From Anthopleura xanthogrammica (lineage: Eukaryota > Cnidaria > Anthozoa > Actiniaria > Actiniidae), in NCBI GenBank assembly GCA_964019055.1, contig OZ025222.1, positions 2,501-66,500 of the forward strand: a stretch of DNA of 64,000 bases, read 5' to 3'. Every line of letters starts with the position of its first letter. Position 1 is the stretch's first letter. The notes below the pieces were generated by a model. The model searched no databases and was not told the origin of the DNA. It saw only the letters and a program-made list of their open reading frames with translations. A program made the translations under genes and the position numbers. This document shows, in pieces, positions 27,339 to 45,559 of this stretch.

Positions 27339-27508
27339 GCACCGTGAAGTGTTCCATCTATACGTATGTTATCTTCATTAGTCTAACAGGAGGACCATCT
27401 TCTTCTGAAGGAATTTCAGATTTGCACCGTGAAGTGTTCCATCTATACGTTTGTTATCTTAATTAGTCTAACAGGAGGACCATCTTCTTCTGAAGGAACT
27501 TCAGATTT
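27339..27508. repeat. 85-bp tandem duplication over the TMEM117 stop
   Basis: GCACCGTGAAGTGTTCCATC occurs at 27339 and 27424, and the following bases (to about TCAGATTT) are repeated with very few differences. The right copy contains the last TMEM117 codons and stop (27443). The left copy lies in the presumed 3' UTR. Confidence 0.93.
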
Positions 27509-30500
27509 GCTTTGCTTGAAAACCTCTTTAGTTTCAATGGGTTCATTTGTTTTTGTATTGATAAGTTCTGATTCCACTACGATTCCCTCAATTGGTGCTC
27601 CGTCCACAACAATTCTTTCGACAACAAACTCTTCTCGACCATAAAACCAAACGAGTAATCCAAAGGTAATAAAGGTGGCGATGGACGGGATGAAAGCTAT
27701 GGCCTTTACACCCAGGGAAAAACCAAGGTATTTGGAATTCATCTTGGGGTCGATGGAAGTAAACGATTGGTTGGAAGGTGTCATGTGAGTATTGCGCCAT
27801 TCCCAACTTACCATTGTTTTGTTTGCAACTGCAAGGAAAGATCTGTCTTCTATTGTTAAAATATTACCTTCTGAGTTAGTGTACTGACCAAAGTCAAATG
27901 GCAGATAAAAGATCTGATTTTTCCACATGTTAAGATCCAGGATAATAACCAGCATGATTATACCATAGTTAAACCATTTGCCTGTTATGTGTATGGACCA
28001 ATTTTCAAGCTTAAGAAACTGCGGTAGTGAAAAGCTAATAGATGCTACATTGATTCCAGGTAGCTTGATGTCCATTGAACCATGAAAAAGTGGAAATTCC
28101 CAATCCTACAACAGATAGCAAAACTATGTCAGTTTTTTGAAGAAAGGGGTTGTGTTAAAATGGATATTGCATGGTGTCTACACCCTTCATTATCTGCATG
28201 GACCAGTATTATTACCCTGCAATGCAGCTGTAATCTACATACATAATGCTGTATAACATGTCCTTTACCTGCATGACGATGGATAAGTCACAAATCAGGA
28301 TAAAAGAGGCCAAAAATGCTCTTGAAAGTTCATTGGTTGCTACAAAGTCATGGTTCAAATAATCCCACTTGAGATAATCAGTAGTAATTGCTGTGGTAAC
28401 AATCACCGTGGTAACAAAGAGCACCACCCAAAACATGACAATACGGTTCCAGCCCGTTCTCCACCATCTGCGAAGTCTCTTATTCCAATGTGGATAGAGT
28501 TTGTCCTGCAACAAAGAATAGAAAATCATGTTGGCAAACAAAAAATATCCTACAAATGTACAATATTTCTAACTTATTGCGATTTTGAGGTTTATCAATA
28601 CAGGTTTATATTGGCGGCTAGTTGGGAGAAAGTCCAATATGGAACATTTTCTTACAATGTCATCAATAAAACCCATATGGGCAAGTTACTCAAAATCGCA
28701 ATAACTTTCGTATGATTCTCCTATCACATGGTAATTCTATGCCGACAATACAGGTTTTTGTTGGCGGCTCGCTCCTGATCAACCTTATAGGAGAATCGCA
28801 ATACATAACATAACAGTCAAGGGTGCATCTAGGAATTATTGAGAGGGGGGTCCAAATGTATACTAAGCAAAAAAATGAGTTATTTCAATAAAATGATGGT
28901 TGAAACTAGATATCTAAACCACACCAACATTTTCCTTGGATCTGCTACTTGGATATTATAGTATAAAGATCCCCTGTAAAATAATCATGTTAGAAAAAGG
29001 GAAAAAGAAAGAGTTGTGATGATGATGATGATGATTTATGATTTATATATCACCCTTTCTATATGTATATAATGAAAGGCACTTTGCAATCATGATAAAG
29101 GGTGTCCAGACAGTACTCTTGTACTCTACCTGAAGCATCATATCAGTCACCATCCAGGCTGTGACAAAATCACCCATCCATGTACCCATTCCTGCGGCCT
29201 TCATAAAAGTCTTATTTACAAACCCAAGAAAACTGGTAACTTTATACTCAGCTAATGGACTGCCACCCAGACCAACAAACACATTAAATATGATAGATAA
29301 GATGTACAGGAATATGATGGTGGTTAAAAACATTATCATCCATGATCCCTTGTCTTCTTGAAACATTGATAACCTCAGTAACCTGAAAAATATCAGATGA
29401 TAAATAAGTACAGTATATCTTGCCATCTACTGATATGCATCACACACACACACACACACACATATTATTAGGGGTGGATCCAGGGTTTATAAAAGGGGTG
29501 ACTGTTTCAGGTTACCTCGTGCTAATCCCATAGGAAACCAGATAAGATAAGATAAGATAAGATAAAATATAAGATATAAGATAAGATAAGATAAGATAAG
29601 ATAAGATAAACTATATTTTCACATTGACATTCATCAAGATTGTTAGCCGAGTCTTGGAGAGTGTAAGAGGTACTGGTGTCATTCCTGCTGATGAATTTAG
29701 AGCTAAGATATTAAGGAGTGAGACTGTGCAGGGATTTAAAAACTAAGACTGTAAACACAAATTCACGGTTTATGCTTTTTAGTTTTCTCATTTATATTCT
29801 TTTGTCTACACCTATTTATACTCTTGCTCTAATTAATTGTACCATTTACACTGAAGATGGTAGCAGGGCTGCTGAAACATGTCTGTTAAACTTAAAACTG
29901 TCGTGCTGTGTATTAAAATTATTACAAATTAATGTGGTTCTTGTAATACTTACTTTTTCAAAAGAATCTTATGGATAATAAACTTTCCAACCAGTAATCC
30001 AATTATCATACCAAGGATCCACATGAACACCTTCAAAGCAGCCCATCCTCCGTTGGGATACCTGTGGTATGTTTTTGAAATATTCATTATTATTCACATA
30101 TAGTCTACCTAATATAACAACGGGTGAATTTAGTTGACAAAAAGGCACCTGTAGCCCCTGGCCTCCCAACCACCTCCTTACACAGATAATCAAAAACTGA
30201 ATTATCATGCAACGGTGGAATTGAACCAATTTTCTGAGGAGACAATTCTAGAATCTAAAGCCAAAACCAAAGTGTTTGGATATAAAAAAATATATACACG
30301 ATCTTGTTACAAATTCTCAGTAGATTTAGCTTCTCTGAGCCGGTTGTCGGTCATGTATTGCTAGGTATTAAATTATACAATTCTGTAAAGAACGCACTAT
30401 TGGTGACAGTCGTTTCCGTCACGTTATGTACAATAGAAATTGATAAACTATTATTGTACCTGTTAACAACGAAAGAGTAGACATTCCCAAGCACAGGCAG

Positions 30501-30892
30501 AGTACATGGAGAAACACTATGGGATACGGGATCCTCGGCGTAAATAAAAAAGTTACAGAAGATTACAAAGTACGCAATAAACAGTCTAAAATATGGATGC
30601 TGAAAGTAATAACGGCTGTTCTTCTTCTGAATTCGTACTCGGCGTAATGTATTTCCTTGGATCTGTGAACAGCAATAAAATATATGGAATGTTATTGTCC
30701 ATACAACTCCTTTTCTTAATTAATATAATAGAGAATAGACATATAATTGTAGTACATGGCCTATCTTACTACATCAATGGACTTGTGCTCAGCTGTTGTT
30801 TGGGTGTGATCTTCGGTTGATCTTGACTGTTGTTGGTTTGGTTGATCAACTTCATCAACATCGTGTTGTTGAAGCTTTGTAGGAGAATCCAT
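27443..30892 (-). CDS. TMEM117: Transmembrane protein 117 (TMEM117)
   Basis: Six minus-strand exons (30770-30892, 30460-30662, 29954-30061, 29130-29382, 28269-28505, 27443-28105) join in phase to 528 aa, close to the vertebrate protein at just over 500 aa. Exon 1 encodes a variable, Gln-rich cytoplasmic start (MDSPTKLQQHDVDEVDQ). Conserved signatures include YYFQHPYFRLFIAYFVIF and AEDPVSHS (exon 2), GTWMGDFVTAWMVTDMMLQ (exon 4), ELSRAFLASFILICDL (exon 5), and IHITGKWFNYGI and LDLNMWKNQIFY (exon 6). I count about eight hydrophobic segments. TMEM117 is a multipass membrane protein. In mammals it has been linked to ER-stress-related mitochondrial damage, and its biochemical activity is unknown. 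The C-terminal tail (about residues 475-528) is acidic. The ATG chosen is the only one in phase before exon 2. Confidence 0.96.
29543..29611. repeat. (GATAA)n pentanucleotide array
   Basis: About a dozen AGATA-type units in TMEM117 intron 3, with a short (AC)n run just before it (29441-29462). Confidence 0.9.
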
Positions 30893-31595
30893 TGTAATAT
30901 TGACGGCATAGAATCAGGAATATCAGTTGTATTAGTCAACACGAGTTCTACATGGGTTTTTGATCGAATCTCAAGCATCGAACTGATCAGCATTCACTTT
31001 TACAACCAAAGCAATGGCTGAATGATTTTCCTGTCGTGTTCCACAGGAATCCCAACGAAGTTCAGTTACTGAAAAGCAATTAGGAATGTAAGCTCATTCT
31101 CGAAGTACTTCTTCTTCCAATACTTAGCCATGAAATAAAAGTTCCCCAGAGAAACCTGCAATGCAAGGCCATATAAGATAAATATTCCCCAAAAAATTTT
31201 CATTTGAATTATTATAGGGTTACTGGAAAGAAATTTTGCTAATAACCTCTTAGAATTTCCCCCCCGGGGGGGGGGGGGGGCACTCCCTATAATGGACTAT
31301 ACCGGGATGCTCTGCCCGAAAGGGGTAGTTTTTTACAGGCTGTACGTATAGCAAAGGGTGGAAATTTGTGAGTTTTGGTATAAAAAGGGGTAGATTTTCT
31401 TCAAAGGTATATATATGAAAGGGATACCTTTTTAGGCAAAAAGTACCCCTCCCCCCGGAATTTTTAAATCCTTACCTTAGCAACCATGAATGGTAAATAG
31501 ATAAGACCCCCTTAATAGCAAAAAATAGAACTGGACTGGATTAGACTTATTGTTCCAACAAGTTATTCATGGTCTAGCTCCTTTTCATATAAGCA
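30893..31595. other. TMEM117 upstream region
   Basis: Presumed promoter and 5' UTR of TMEM117 (minus). It contains copy 2 of the GGACTATA repeat at 31262-31460. A short exon-like minus-strand block (about 31074-31166) is discussed under rejected items. Confidence 0.45.
31262..31460. repeat. Dispersed GGACTATA repeat, copy 2
   Basis: A run of Gs, then GCACTCCCTATAATGGACTA, ATGCTCTGCCCGAAAGGGG and GTATATATGAAAGGGATACC, ending in a CCCCTCCCCCC run. Same order of motifs as copy 1 at 17222. Confidence 0.78.
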
Positions 31596-31820
31596 CGGGT
31601 GGCATAGCAGTGATAGTGCTCACCTCTTACCAGGCCAAGGTGACCCAGGTTTGAGTCTCACTGATCTTGGTGTTGTATGTGAGTAGTATAGAGTTTTGGT
31701 TGATTTTCTCCTGTGCTTCAAGGGTTTTCTCTGGGTTCTCCTCCCTCTGCAAAAATCAACTCCTAAATTCGAATTTGATCATGGAACCATTGGCACAGGT
31801 TTGTTAGCCACTGGCTATTA
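31596..31820 (+). mobile_element. tRNA-derived SINE, copy 1
   Basis: GGTGGCATAGCAGTGATAGTGC resembles a Pol III A box. GGTTTGAGTCTC, about 35 bp further, resembles a B box (GGTTCGANTCC). The tRNA-like head is followed by a shared tail with GGTTTTCTC and CAAAAATCAACTCCTAAATTC. Relatives lie at 32482-32655, 34511-34750 and (tail only) 48828-48975. Confidence 0.7.
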
Positions 31821-32029
31821 AGTGCTACCCTCGCAAAAACAAACAAGCTAAGGATGGGTCTGCTGTCTCAAGCAGCCAGCAAAACCTGTAATACTTTGAT
31901 TCATATTTTCAATTTTTGAAGATTTGCATACTAATCATCATGATATATGATATAACTAACCAAAAGAATAAAAACACACAGGTATGACTTATTATTATAG
32001 TTTTATTTTTCAATCAATAACCTCAAGTA

Positions 32030-35000
32030 TTACACTTGAATTGAAGGAACAACACTCTGGAGACCAGCATTGATTGAAACCAAGTTGTTTCTCCATTCAA
32101 CCAAACGACCATGAAGATGTTTCCACTGATTTGGGCCAAACGTTCTTGGAGCTACAGAACTAATGGGAAAAAATATATGGTAAAAAGAAATTAGACATAC
32201 ATACAAAGGTTCAATTTATATAGAGAATTAGATATGTTTTCAAATCAAGATTTGAGTTGTTGTTACTGGTAAAGTGAAGCATATATCAGCATATTACCTG
32301 ATAACTACTCTTTTGTTCATCTGATCTAGCCTGGCTTTAACAAGTGATGATTGGACAGCTGTAATATATCAAACAATAAATCAAGTTACAGGTTGTAAAA
32401 GTTCAACTCCTTGAACCCTGCACTACCATGGATTGTCAACATTGGGGGTCTAAAATTGTTCTTTCTTAAGTGAAGCAAGTCAGGATGGCATGATGGTAAA
32501 ATGCTTGCCTCTCGCTTCTGAGGACTGGCATTCGATTCCAAGTCACTGCATGTGAGGTGAGTTGGTTCTCTTTCTGACTCCTGAGGGTTTTTCCTCTCCT
32601 ATTGATCAAACCAACCCCAACTAATTCAAATTGTTTATACATGCATGGTTTCTGGACTGTATTGCAGCATATAAATAAAGGTGCATTCACATTGCTTTCA
32701 GTTATTTTTGACTATGTTGAGCTGTGTCACGTACTGCAGTATTTCAGTTTTGATTGGTGATTATTATAAGTAATACCATGGCAATGAGGGATATTAGTGA
32801 TTAAATGTCCCCGAAGCCGAGGGAGGTTTAATGGAAGTCCCGAGGCCGTAGGCCGAGGGACTTTTACTAAACCTCCCGAGGCAGAGGGACATTTAATCAC
32901 TAATATCCCGAAATTGCCATGGTATTAGTTTGTAATAGCATAATTTCCGAGGAAAACATCAAGAATTATGATCTAAATGAGCTTTAAATCAGAATATATT
33001 AAAGAGATTTCGTTGAAAGAGCATTGATGACTCCCTACTCTGGGGAACGCTGAGGAATGTTCATTGTTAGCACAATAAACTGATATGTGTCTAATCTATA
33101 ATGCGTCTCATGGGAAAACGTTTTGTTTGAAATCAAATGGTGACCAACAACATCGTTTATGCATGCGTGAATATCGTTTTAGCGTGTTCACTGAGGCCCA
33201 AAGACAAATGTCTCTATCCCACACTGAATAAAGCTTGTAGAAGGACAACATACATCCTGATTAAAAATGCATACGATTTCGAACCGAGTCTTTCAGACTC
33301 GGTGTCCCGATGATTGGGTTGCATGAGGGACAACCTTATGAATAAGATGAGGGAAATTTAGTCTCTAAATTTCCCTCATTCATATGGATGAGGGAAATTT
33401 AGTTTCTAAATTTCCCTCATCCTATTCATGAAGGAGGGATGTTAGCCATTAAACGTCCCTCCAAAAACAATGAACTCCGAGGAGATCATGGTATTATCCC
33501 ATGTATATCATAACTACAGTACCTTCAATAACAAAGCCTTCCACATCATCAACGTTGATACCCAACTGATTTGCCAGTTCATCAAAAGATATTTCATGCT
33601 TGTTTACTCCAATCTCCATCACAGTTAGAATACGCATTTTCTTCAAGTTCAATTCGTGGGATAGCCCTGGAAACACATATAGTCACATTCAACACCCTAC
33701 CCATTAACGTATGCATTAAAGTATGGCTAACCTAAGTATGACCTCAGGTTATAAACACTGGTAACATAAAGAATAATAATTATAGTACTACAAAAACAGG
33801 TAGAGTGTGAATTTGACTCGTTGTGTAACACTTGTTTGACTGTACATTCGTGAAGTCTAGTGCACACATTCCTGAGCCCCGAGCGGCTTATTAGCTTTGA
33901 AGTTCATGGTGGAATTTGGCCGTTACTTCTACTTGAATAGCATGTTCAAAGGTAATTAGCCGCTCGGGGCTCAGGAATGTGTGCACTAGACTTCACGAAT
34001 GTACAGTCAAACAAGTGTTGTACGACGAGTCAAATTCACACTCTACCTGTTTTGGTAGTAATATGTAATACTTCTAGGGTGCAAAAGGACATATTAATAT
34101 GATCAAATCTGGTATAGGACTGCTATATTTGTGTGCTCAACAAAGAAAAGGGAAATATGACATAATAATGATCAAATCTGGTATAAGATTGCTCATTGTG
34201 TGCTCAACACAGAAAAAGGGAAATATGACTGCAAGAAATATTATAATATTCATAAATAATTGTCAACTCACTAACCAAGAGAATCAACAAATTCCTTGTT
34301 ACTCCCATAAAAGCTGATGTAATCTTGCACATGACCAGAGACAAATATTTCTAAAAGCTGATGGAAAAACACTGCAATTACACACTGCATTGTGCATCCA
34401 AACATGTTGATTGTGAAATAAACAATCATATAACTGTAATATAATTAATTCAGCTACTAAGCTGCAAATGTATGACTAATAAACTATCTATCTATAATTT
34501 ATGGGAATGAAGGGTGGCATATAGCAGTAGCACTCACCTTTTACCTCTGTTGACCTGGGTTTGATTCCTTGACTTGGTATTACATGTGAGTAGAGTTTAG
34601 TAAGTCTTTCGCTTGATTCCCAGGGTTTTTCTCCTCCACAAACATTAACATGCTAAATTCCAATTATTTGATCTGTGAGTTAGCCATGCCCTGACTTATA
34701 ATTAGATCAGCCCAGAGGTTGCTTCAGATTTCTATTAAATTTGAAGGTTTTTATAATTGAATTCTAAGCCTTTTACCTTGTAAATGGGTTCTCCTTTTAG
34801 GGAAGCAACAGGTCTCAAAGCTATGATGTTATCCAAAATGAGGAGATTTGGTTTTGCCAGACAGCTAGTAATACAACTCTTAGCATCTTCCTTTGCAGTC
34901 GATGCATTTTCTTCTGTATACGTACTGAGCAGCTCAATCATCACACTAGATGCTTCCTCACTTTTAAAAGAAACAAAAAACAACCATACAGCATGTAATT

Positions 35001-38000
35001 ATTATGATAATCCTTACTAGCCCTTAATGCAATTATGCCTGCAGCTTAGTAGTAAATACAGGAATGTGTTGTGATTATTATTTTAGAATATTGTTAAAAT
35101 GTTTTAGTCTTAAAGAATCCTTGACATTTACATTCATTAGTTCTTTGATTTTTGGGTTAAGCCTGTAATAATTTTCTTCTCTTGGCAACATGTAAAAAAT
35201 AAGGTTTACTGAGCAAACTTTATATTCTAGCTTTGAGCTCTGATTGTGACAACCAAAGGTTATACAATGTTTAACTATAATTAATAACAGTTCCTGAGCA
35301 AGAGAGCAAAATATTTTGTACCGAAATACTGTAGCTCAAGATGAAGTCTGTATATCTGGGGCATACTTTCTCTTGACATTTATTTCAAGCTCAACCCAAT
35401 TGCTGGCTTTCATGTGACATCATCAAAAAATCAAAATCTAAACTATACTGTACATTGTGTAAATACATTTCTAAAATATGTTTTAGAAATCAGTGATATA
35501 AGTCACAGGAAAAAGTTTTGAGTCATTTTGATGTTTGGTTACGCAATACCGTCACGTGTATCTGAATAACGATAAAAATCAAGAATAATTTGGCCAAATC
35601 CTAAGGTTCTGCATAAGACACGTTTACAATCTCTATTTGAAGTATATTCCAGTGAAAATAATCAAAAAATTATATTGAATATTCCATCATCTTAAGCCTT
35701 TGAAGTTTCGTCCTCCATGTTTGTGTCCTTCAGTGGAGCACTAAGATGGCCGCTCCATACATTTTTACAAAACATTGTGTCATATATGTTCACCTATAAT
35801 TCTGCAATAAAATGCTTTACAGCCTTGAAATTTTGCCAGTATATGTTAAGTTTTGAATGCTTTACAAGATTATGAAACCTTTATTTCATTATAATGCGAA
35901 ATTACACTTTTGAAATTGATGATGACATACACATAGGTGAAAGCCACCAATACTTTGATATACATGTAAACTCATTTAGTATACCATTGAGCCCTGACAT
36001 AATTGTGATAAGCGCTATTACAATTCATGCTTCTGACTCATGATATTTGCAAGCCTATTACTGAAGGTGCAGTTTTCCCATACAGGGGAGTTAAAATCTT
36101 GTCCCACAAATGTTCATGTTTTTAAGAATATTACAAGAATTGGAAAGATTTTTTCTCCAATTTTCATGGCTGGTAATGAAAACGCTAACAAATTAAAACC
36201 AATTTTTTATGATCAGAATTTCAGAATCTGAGATATTTTTATAGCTAAGGGGATTCAGAATCATGAATAATAACAGCTAGTGAAAATCCTGTAGTCAAAT
36301 TAAGCAGTAAAATAATTTAGTATTACATACCTGTGATGCTCATCAACAAGAGCATTATACAACAATCTGTAAATGTGTCGTTTACGATCAGCATCACATG
36401 CCCACATGTTTAACCACTCTTTCACAAGATCCAGGACAGTGGGAATTTCATCAATAAGGCTTGCTTTGGATGCTATCATTAACTGGGCTGCATAAACATT
36501 GTATCTCATGGGATCTTTTTCTTGAAGCCCGCTGAACAACACTGACAAGCTATTATCAATAAAATACAATCAATAAGTCATGTTTTGAACCCAGAGAGCT
36601 GTATAGTCTCCATAAAGACTATTATTGTTATGAGTGAGTGACAACAGCCTGTGTATCATCTTTAGAGTCAACTGAGAAATGACTGAAGTCATATTACACA
36701 ATTTTCTAACCACTTGAAGGATCACATCAGACAAAAACTATAACAACAATAAAACAACTCAACCTCACACTTACCACCAATTTCATTGCTATGCCCCCGA
36801 CTTTGTTGTGCGAGTTTGCTGATTATATTCCGTCATTCAAACTGTTTGGAATTTATCAAGTCAAGTGTTTGGATGGAAAGTCAAAGAAATATGTCTTTAT
36901 ATAGAAAATATCATTTGTTGTCGGACATATCTTTGAAGTTCTGTGAGCATGAGAATGAGTTCACAGAAATTTATAATTTCAGATGATTTTGAATCCTAAG
37001 ATGATTTACGTAATTTTCTTTCCTCAATTTTCTATGTGAAGGCATAATTCTTCAAGTTTCCATCAAAACATAAATTCTGATTGGTTTGATTGACAGGAAG
37101 AGAATCGACAAACTCGCACAACAAAGTCAGGTGCATAGCAATGAAATTGGTGGTAACACCAAACAACAAAATATAACATAGAAAATTAAAACCTTAGCAT
37201 GGTATGTAATATTAAAAAGGCATGATTGCTTACATGCGTAGTCTTGCTGGTGCAGTAGGGTCATCTGATGACACTGTAGCTGACAATTTATCACAGCACT
37301 TTCTGATGAGTTGATCTCTTTGTTCAGTGACAATCAGAACCAAAGAAAGAATACTGTTCATAACACTCTCCATCTCTGTACCAAATACCAATACCTTATT
37401 AGAATAAATATCTTATACAATCAAATCCATTATATAACACAACTTACCTGTCTCATTCTTAAAACAAACTTCACAACAGTCTAAAAGCTGAGAGAGTTCC
37501 TCGTGAAGAGGAGACACTGTTTCCTCACTGATACTGTCATCATTTGACTTGAAGTATGACCGTATTTCTCTAACCTAGACGAAACAATGAATATCAAGTA
37601 CTTTTTGTAATTTACAGTGAGATAACTTAAAGTTTAATCGGCAGATGATATGAAAGCTAGTAGGGCATGCACAGCTGCTTAGCAAAAACTAATTGAACAT
37701 TTTATATTGCGCTGCGACAGGTTACTTTAGCCTGAGTTACCTTACATACATCTATTTCGAATTTTTGATACACTTTTCTTTGCACAGAAACATTAGGATT
37801 AACATTATATTAAAAGGTTTAATAACATCTCAAATTAAAACGACCGTAAAAAAGAGAAGAGAATTCGAAGAGACCCTTCAAAAGACACGTAGATCTAAAG
37901 TTATAACTTTACTGTTCATCTTCTGCTGTAATAGGATGATGCGATATTCGATTCAAAAAGCAGTTATTTCAGTATAAGAGTGTATATATTCACCTGATCT

Positions 38001-38041
38001 TCTTCGTTAGCGTCGATAAATGCCGGTAAAAATGACTCCAT
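32030..38041 (-). CDS. EIF3M: Eukaryotic translation initiation factor 3 subunit M
   Basis: Nine minus-strand exons (37994-38041, 37448-37574, 37234-37375, 36331-36549, 34777-34960, 34276-34357, 33523-33666, 32298-32358, 32030-32159) join in phase to 378 aa, against about 374 in human. The start MESFLPAFIDANEEDQ, the helical repeat stretch ESVMNSILSLVLIV, VMIELLSTYTEENAS, and the PCI-domain segment KKMRILTVMEIGVNKHEISF with DDVEGFVIEAV match the family along its whole length. The end is RTFGPNQWKHLHGRLVEW. eIF3m is one of the PCI subunits of the eIF3 octamer that loads mRNA on the 40S ribosome. The last acceptor was chosen at 32160 because the nearer AG would break the frame. An AATAAA signal (minus) lies at 32002-32007, just after the stop. 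Confidence 0.96.
32482..32655 (+). mobile_element. tRNA-derived SINE, copy 2
   Basis: GGCATGATGGTAAAATGCTTG (A-box region) and GGCATTCGATTCC (B box), then GAGGGTTTTTCCTCTCC. It lies in the last-but-one region of EIF3M, in intron sequence between 32358 and 33523. Confidence 0.65.
32771..32927. mobile_element. Foldback element with ACCATGGC ends
   Basis: Left arm TAATACCATGGCAATGAGGG and right arm ending TTGCCATGGTATTA pair over about 60 bp each. The centre contains CCGAGG words. No ORF, in an EIF3M intron. A related palindromic pair (GAGGGAAATTTAG with CTAAATTTCCCTC, twice) lies at 33347-33421. Confidence 0.8.
33786..34060. mobile_element. MITE with about 105-bp inverted repeats
   Basis: TACTACAAAAACAGGTAGAG at 33786 and its reverse complement ending at 34060. 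The arms match for about 105 bp with few differences, with an inner core of only about 65 bp. TA borders. In an EIF3M intron. Confidence 0.88.
34098..34232. repeat. 65-bp direct duplication
   Basis: ATGATCAAATCTGGTATA with the following CTCAACA and GGGAAATATGAC occurs twice, at about 34098 and 34168, within an EIF3M intron. Confidence 0.8.
34511..34750 (+). mobile_element. tRNA-derived SINE, copy 3
   Basis: GGTGGCATATAGCAGTAGCAC and GGGTTTGATTCC fit A and B boxes. The tail includes ATCTGTGAGTTAGCCATG and CTGACTTATAATTAGATCAG. That tail is nearly repeated at 48890-48930, which defines the element's 3' part. Confidence 0.72.
36771..37156. mobile_element. MITE with about 55-bp inverted repeats
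   Basis: Ends TTACCACCAATTTCATTGCT and its complement at 37156. The arms continue through ACTTTGTTGTGCGAGTTTG. 386 bp, no ORF, in the EIF3M intron before exon 3. Confidence 0.85.
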
Positions 38042-38640
38042 TTTTCAATCGAATCCACGAGTTTCTTTCACTTCGATGGGGATGACCGCTGATACTGCGG
38101 GCGTTAAGAATTCACAATGCATTATGGGACAGTTAGCCTTAAAAGGCTTAGAGGGGAGGGAGGAGTATTACTCTTTTCTCAGGTCTTTGATTGGTTTCTT
38201 ACTTCTTTGCATTGCAACCCCCTCCCCCCCCCCGAAGCAATGTTGTGGAGGATGAAAGGAGTAACGTAGCACCTTATATATTACTAGATCATGCAATAAC
38301 AAACTCCAAAACAACATTAAAGTGCGGGAAGGGGATATATTCTTTATTAACTCCTAGATGACCTTTTCGTTCCGCTAATATTTTCCGAGATTGTAGCTGT
38401 CAAGATTAGTATATCTCAGTAAACATTCCTCCTTTGTAACAAATCTGATGGCAAATTTGAATTGTTTGAAGTTGTCAATCAAATTGATGACAATGTTTAC
38501 TTTTTTAAATCAACAGGAATAATGGAATGTTTGAGTTGAGTAACTTCTGATTTCTGGTTAACGTACCAGGGTTGTTGGATTGTTCATCTACGGCCGGGAT
38601 AATACGATTGATATCAAGCTAGCGTGGTTCAGTTATCAAT
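38042..38640. promoter_or_regulatory. Divergent promoter region, EIF3M and ABTB gene
   Basis: 599 bp separate the start codons of EIF3M (minus, 38041) and the ankyrin/BTB gene (plus, 38641), so both promoters must lie here unless untranslated first exons exist. A C run at 38220-38233 is present. I see no TATA box placed for either gene, consistent with a housekeeping-type promoter on the EIF3M side. Confidence 0.55.
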
Positions 38641-44640
<6,000 letters not shown>

Positions 44641-45250
44641 TCGACCTAGCATGGTACTAACGCATCAAGGCAAGAGCCAGTAGATCTCCACGGAAATCAT
44701 TGATGTACCTAGCATGGTACTAATGTGTTCTTTAGGAATAATCATCTTGAAACTAAATTTAGAAAAAACGTGCTCAATTATATATAGTATATTTCTATAT
44801 TTGACCCGATAATCAGGCGAGTTGTGAATGGCACAGCGGGAATTCGAATATCTCAATGTCACATTTTATCTTTTATCTTTTATCAAGAAAAATCTAAAGA
44901 AATATAAACACTATAGCTAGTCTTGAAGCAGGAAAAGCCCTTCCCTTTTCAGCAAAAAAAAAAAAGAGGAAGTAGAAGCACTAGTAGTATTCCTCTTTAC
45001 AGTTCATTCAACATGGTTAGTTATTTTGGAGACGGAATTACTGGCGTGGGTGTTACAAATAAAGTAGCCATTGTGGTTGAGCCAGAATCATCTGATGTAT
45101 TATTAACAAGCTAGAAACGAAGTATGGTATCCACAACACAATGAATCAGCTTATTATATAAACAGGCTCGGTAAACTACATTCATTACACTACTCGACCG
45201 ACCGGCTGACTGAATCACGGATCATTTCAACTTTCAAGACAAGACTGACA

Positions 45251-45559
45251 ATGGCGCAAAACTACCTTGGTTCATATGAACACAGTACTGAAAACACTGC
45301 CCGCATCAACAGATCAATGAAGTTTTCAGCGGAGCGCAAGGGAGTGCGCTGGTCATCAAAGCTGGTAGAGGTTTTATATTTTGACCCAGGTGCTCATACA
45401 ACACTGCCAGTACATAGATCGCGTACAACCACTAATCGGACATTGGGGCAAGCATTGATAAGTGTAGCATCACAGTATATAGATAGTACTAATGATGTAA
45501 CGAACGGTGAAATACTACGAACATATGCTATGCAAACACAGGAAGAAGAATGGGTATAG
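45251..45559 (+). CDS. Hypothetical protein with a possible PP1-docking motif, 102 aa
   Basis: An ATG at 45251 opens MAQNYLGSYEHSTENTARIN, followed by SMKFSAERKGVRWSSKLVEV and LYFDPGAHTTL. The KGVRW core fits the RVxF docking motif of protein phosphatase 1 regulators, and the VRWS-x-LVEVLYF context resembles how such motifs sit in strand-forming segments. The rest is polar and unremarkable and the protein ends EEEWV. I do not recognise the gene. It could be a stand-alone small gene or a chance frame. Confidence 0.35.
   Translation: MAQNYLGSYEHSTENTARINRSMKFSAERKGVRWSSKLVEVLYFDPGAHTTLPVHRSRTTTNRTLGQALISVASQYIDSTNDVTNGEILRTYAMQTQEEEWV

Noticed and set aside
31074..31166. Minus-strand exon-like block VSLGNFYFMAKYWKKKYFENE resembling an ELOVL tail
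   Set aside because: There is a good acceptor, but only 29 codons, far fewer than the 59-73 in the real ELOVL last exons, and no other ELOVL exon nearby. The likeness rests on NFY and a few lysines.
31596..31670. A functional tRNA gene
   Set aside because: A-box and B-box-like words are present, but the stems do not form a proper cloverleaf and the sequence recurs with a shared tail, so it is a SINE head.
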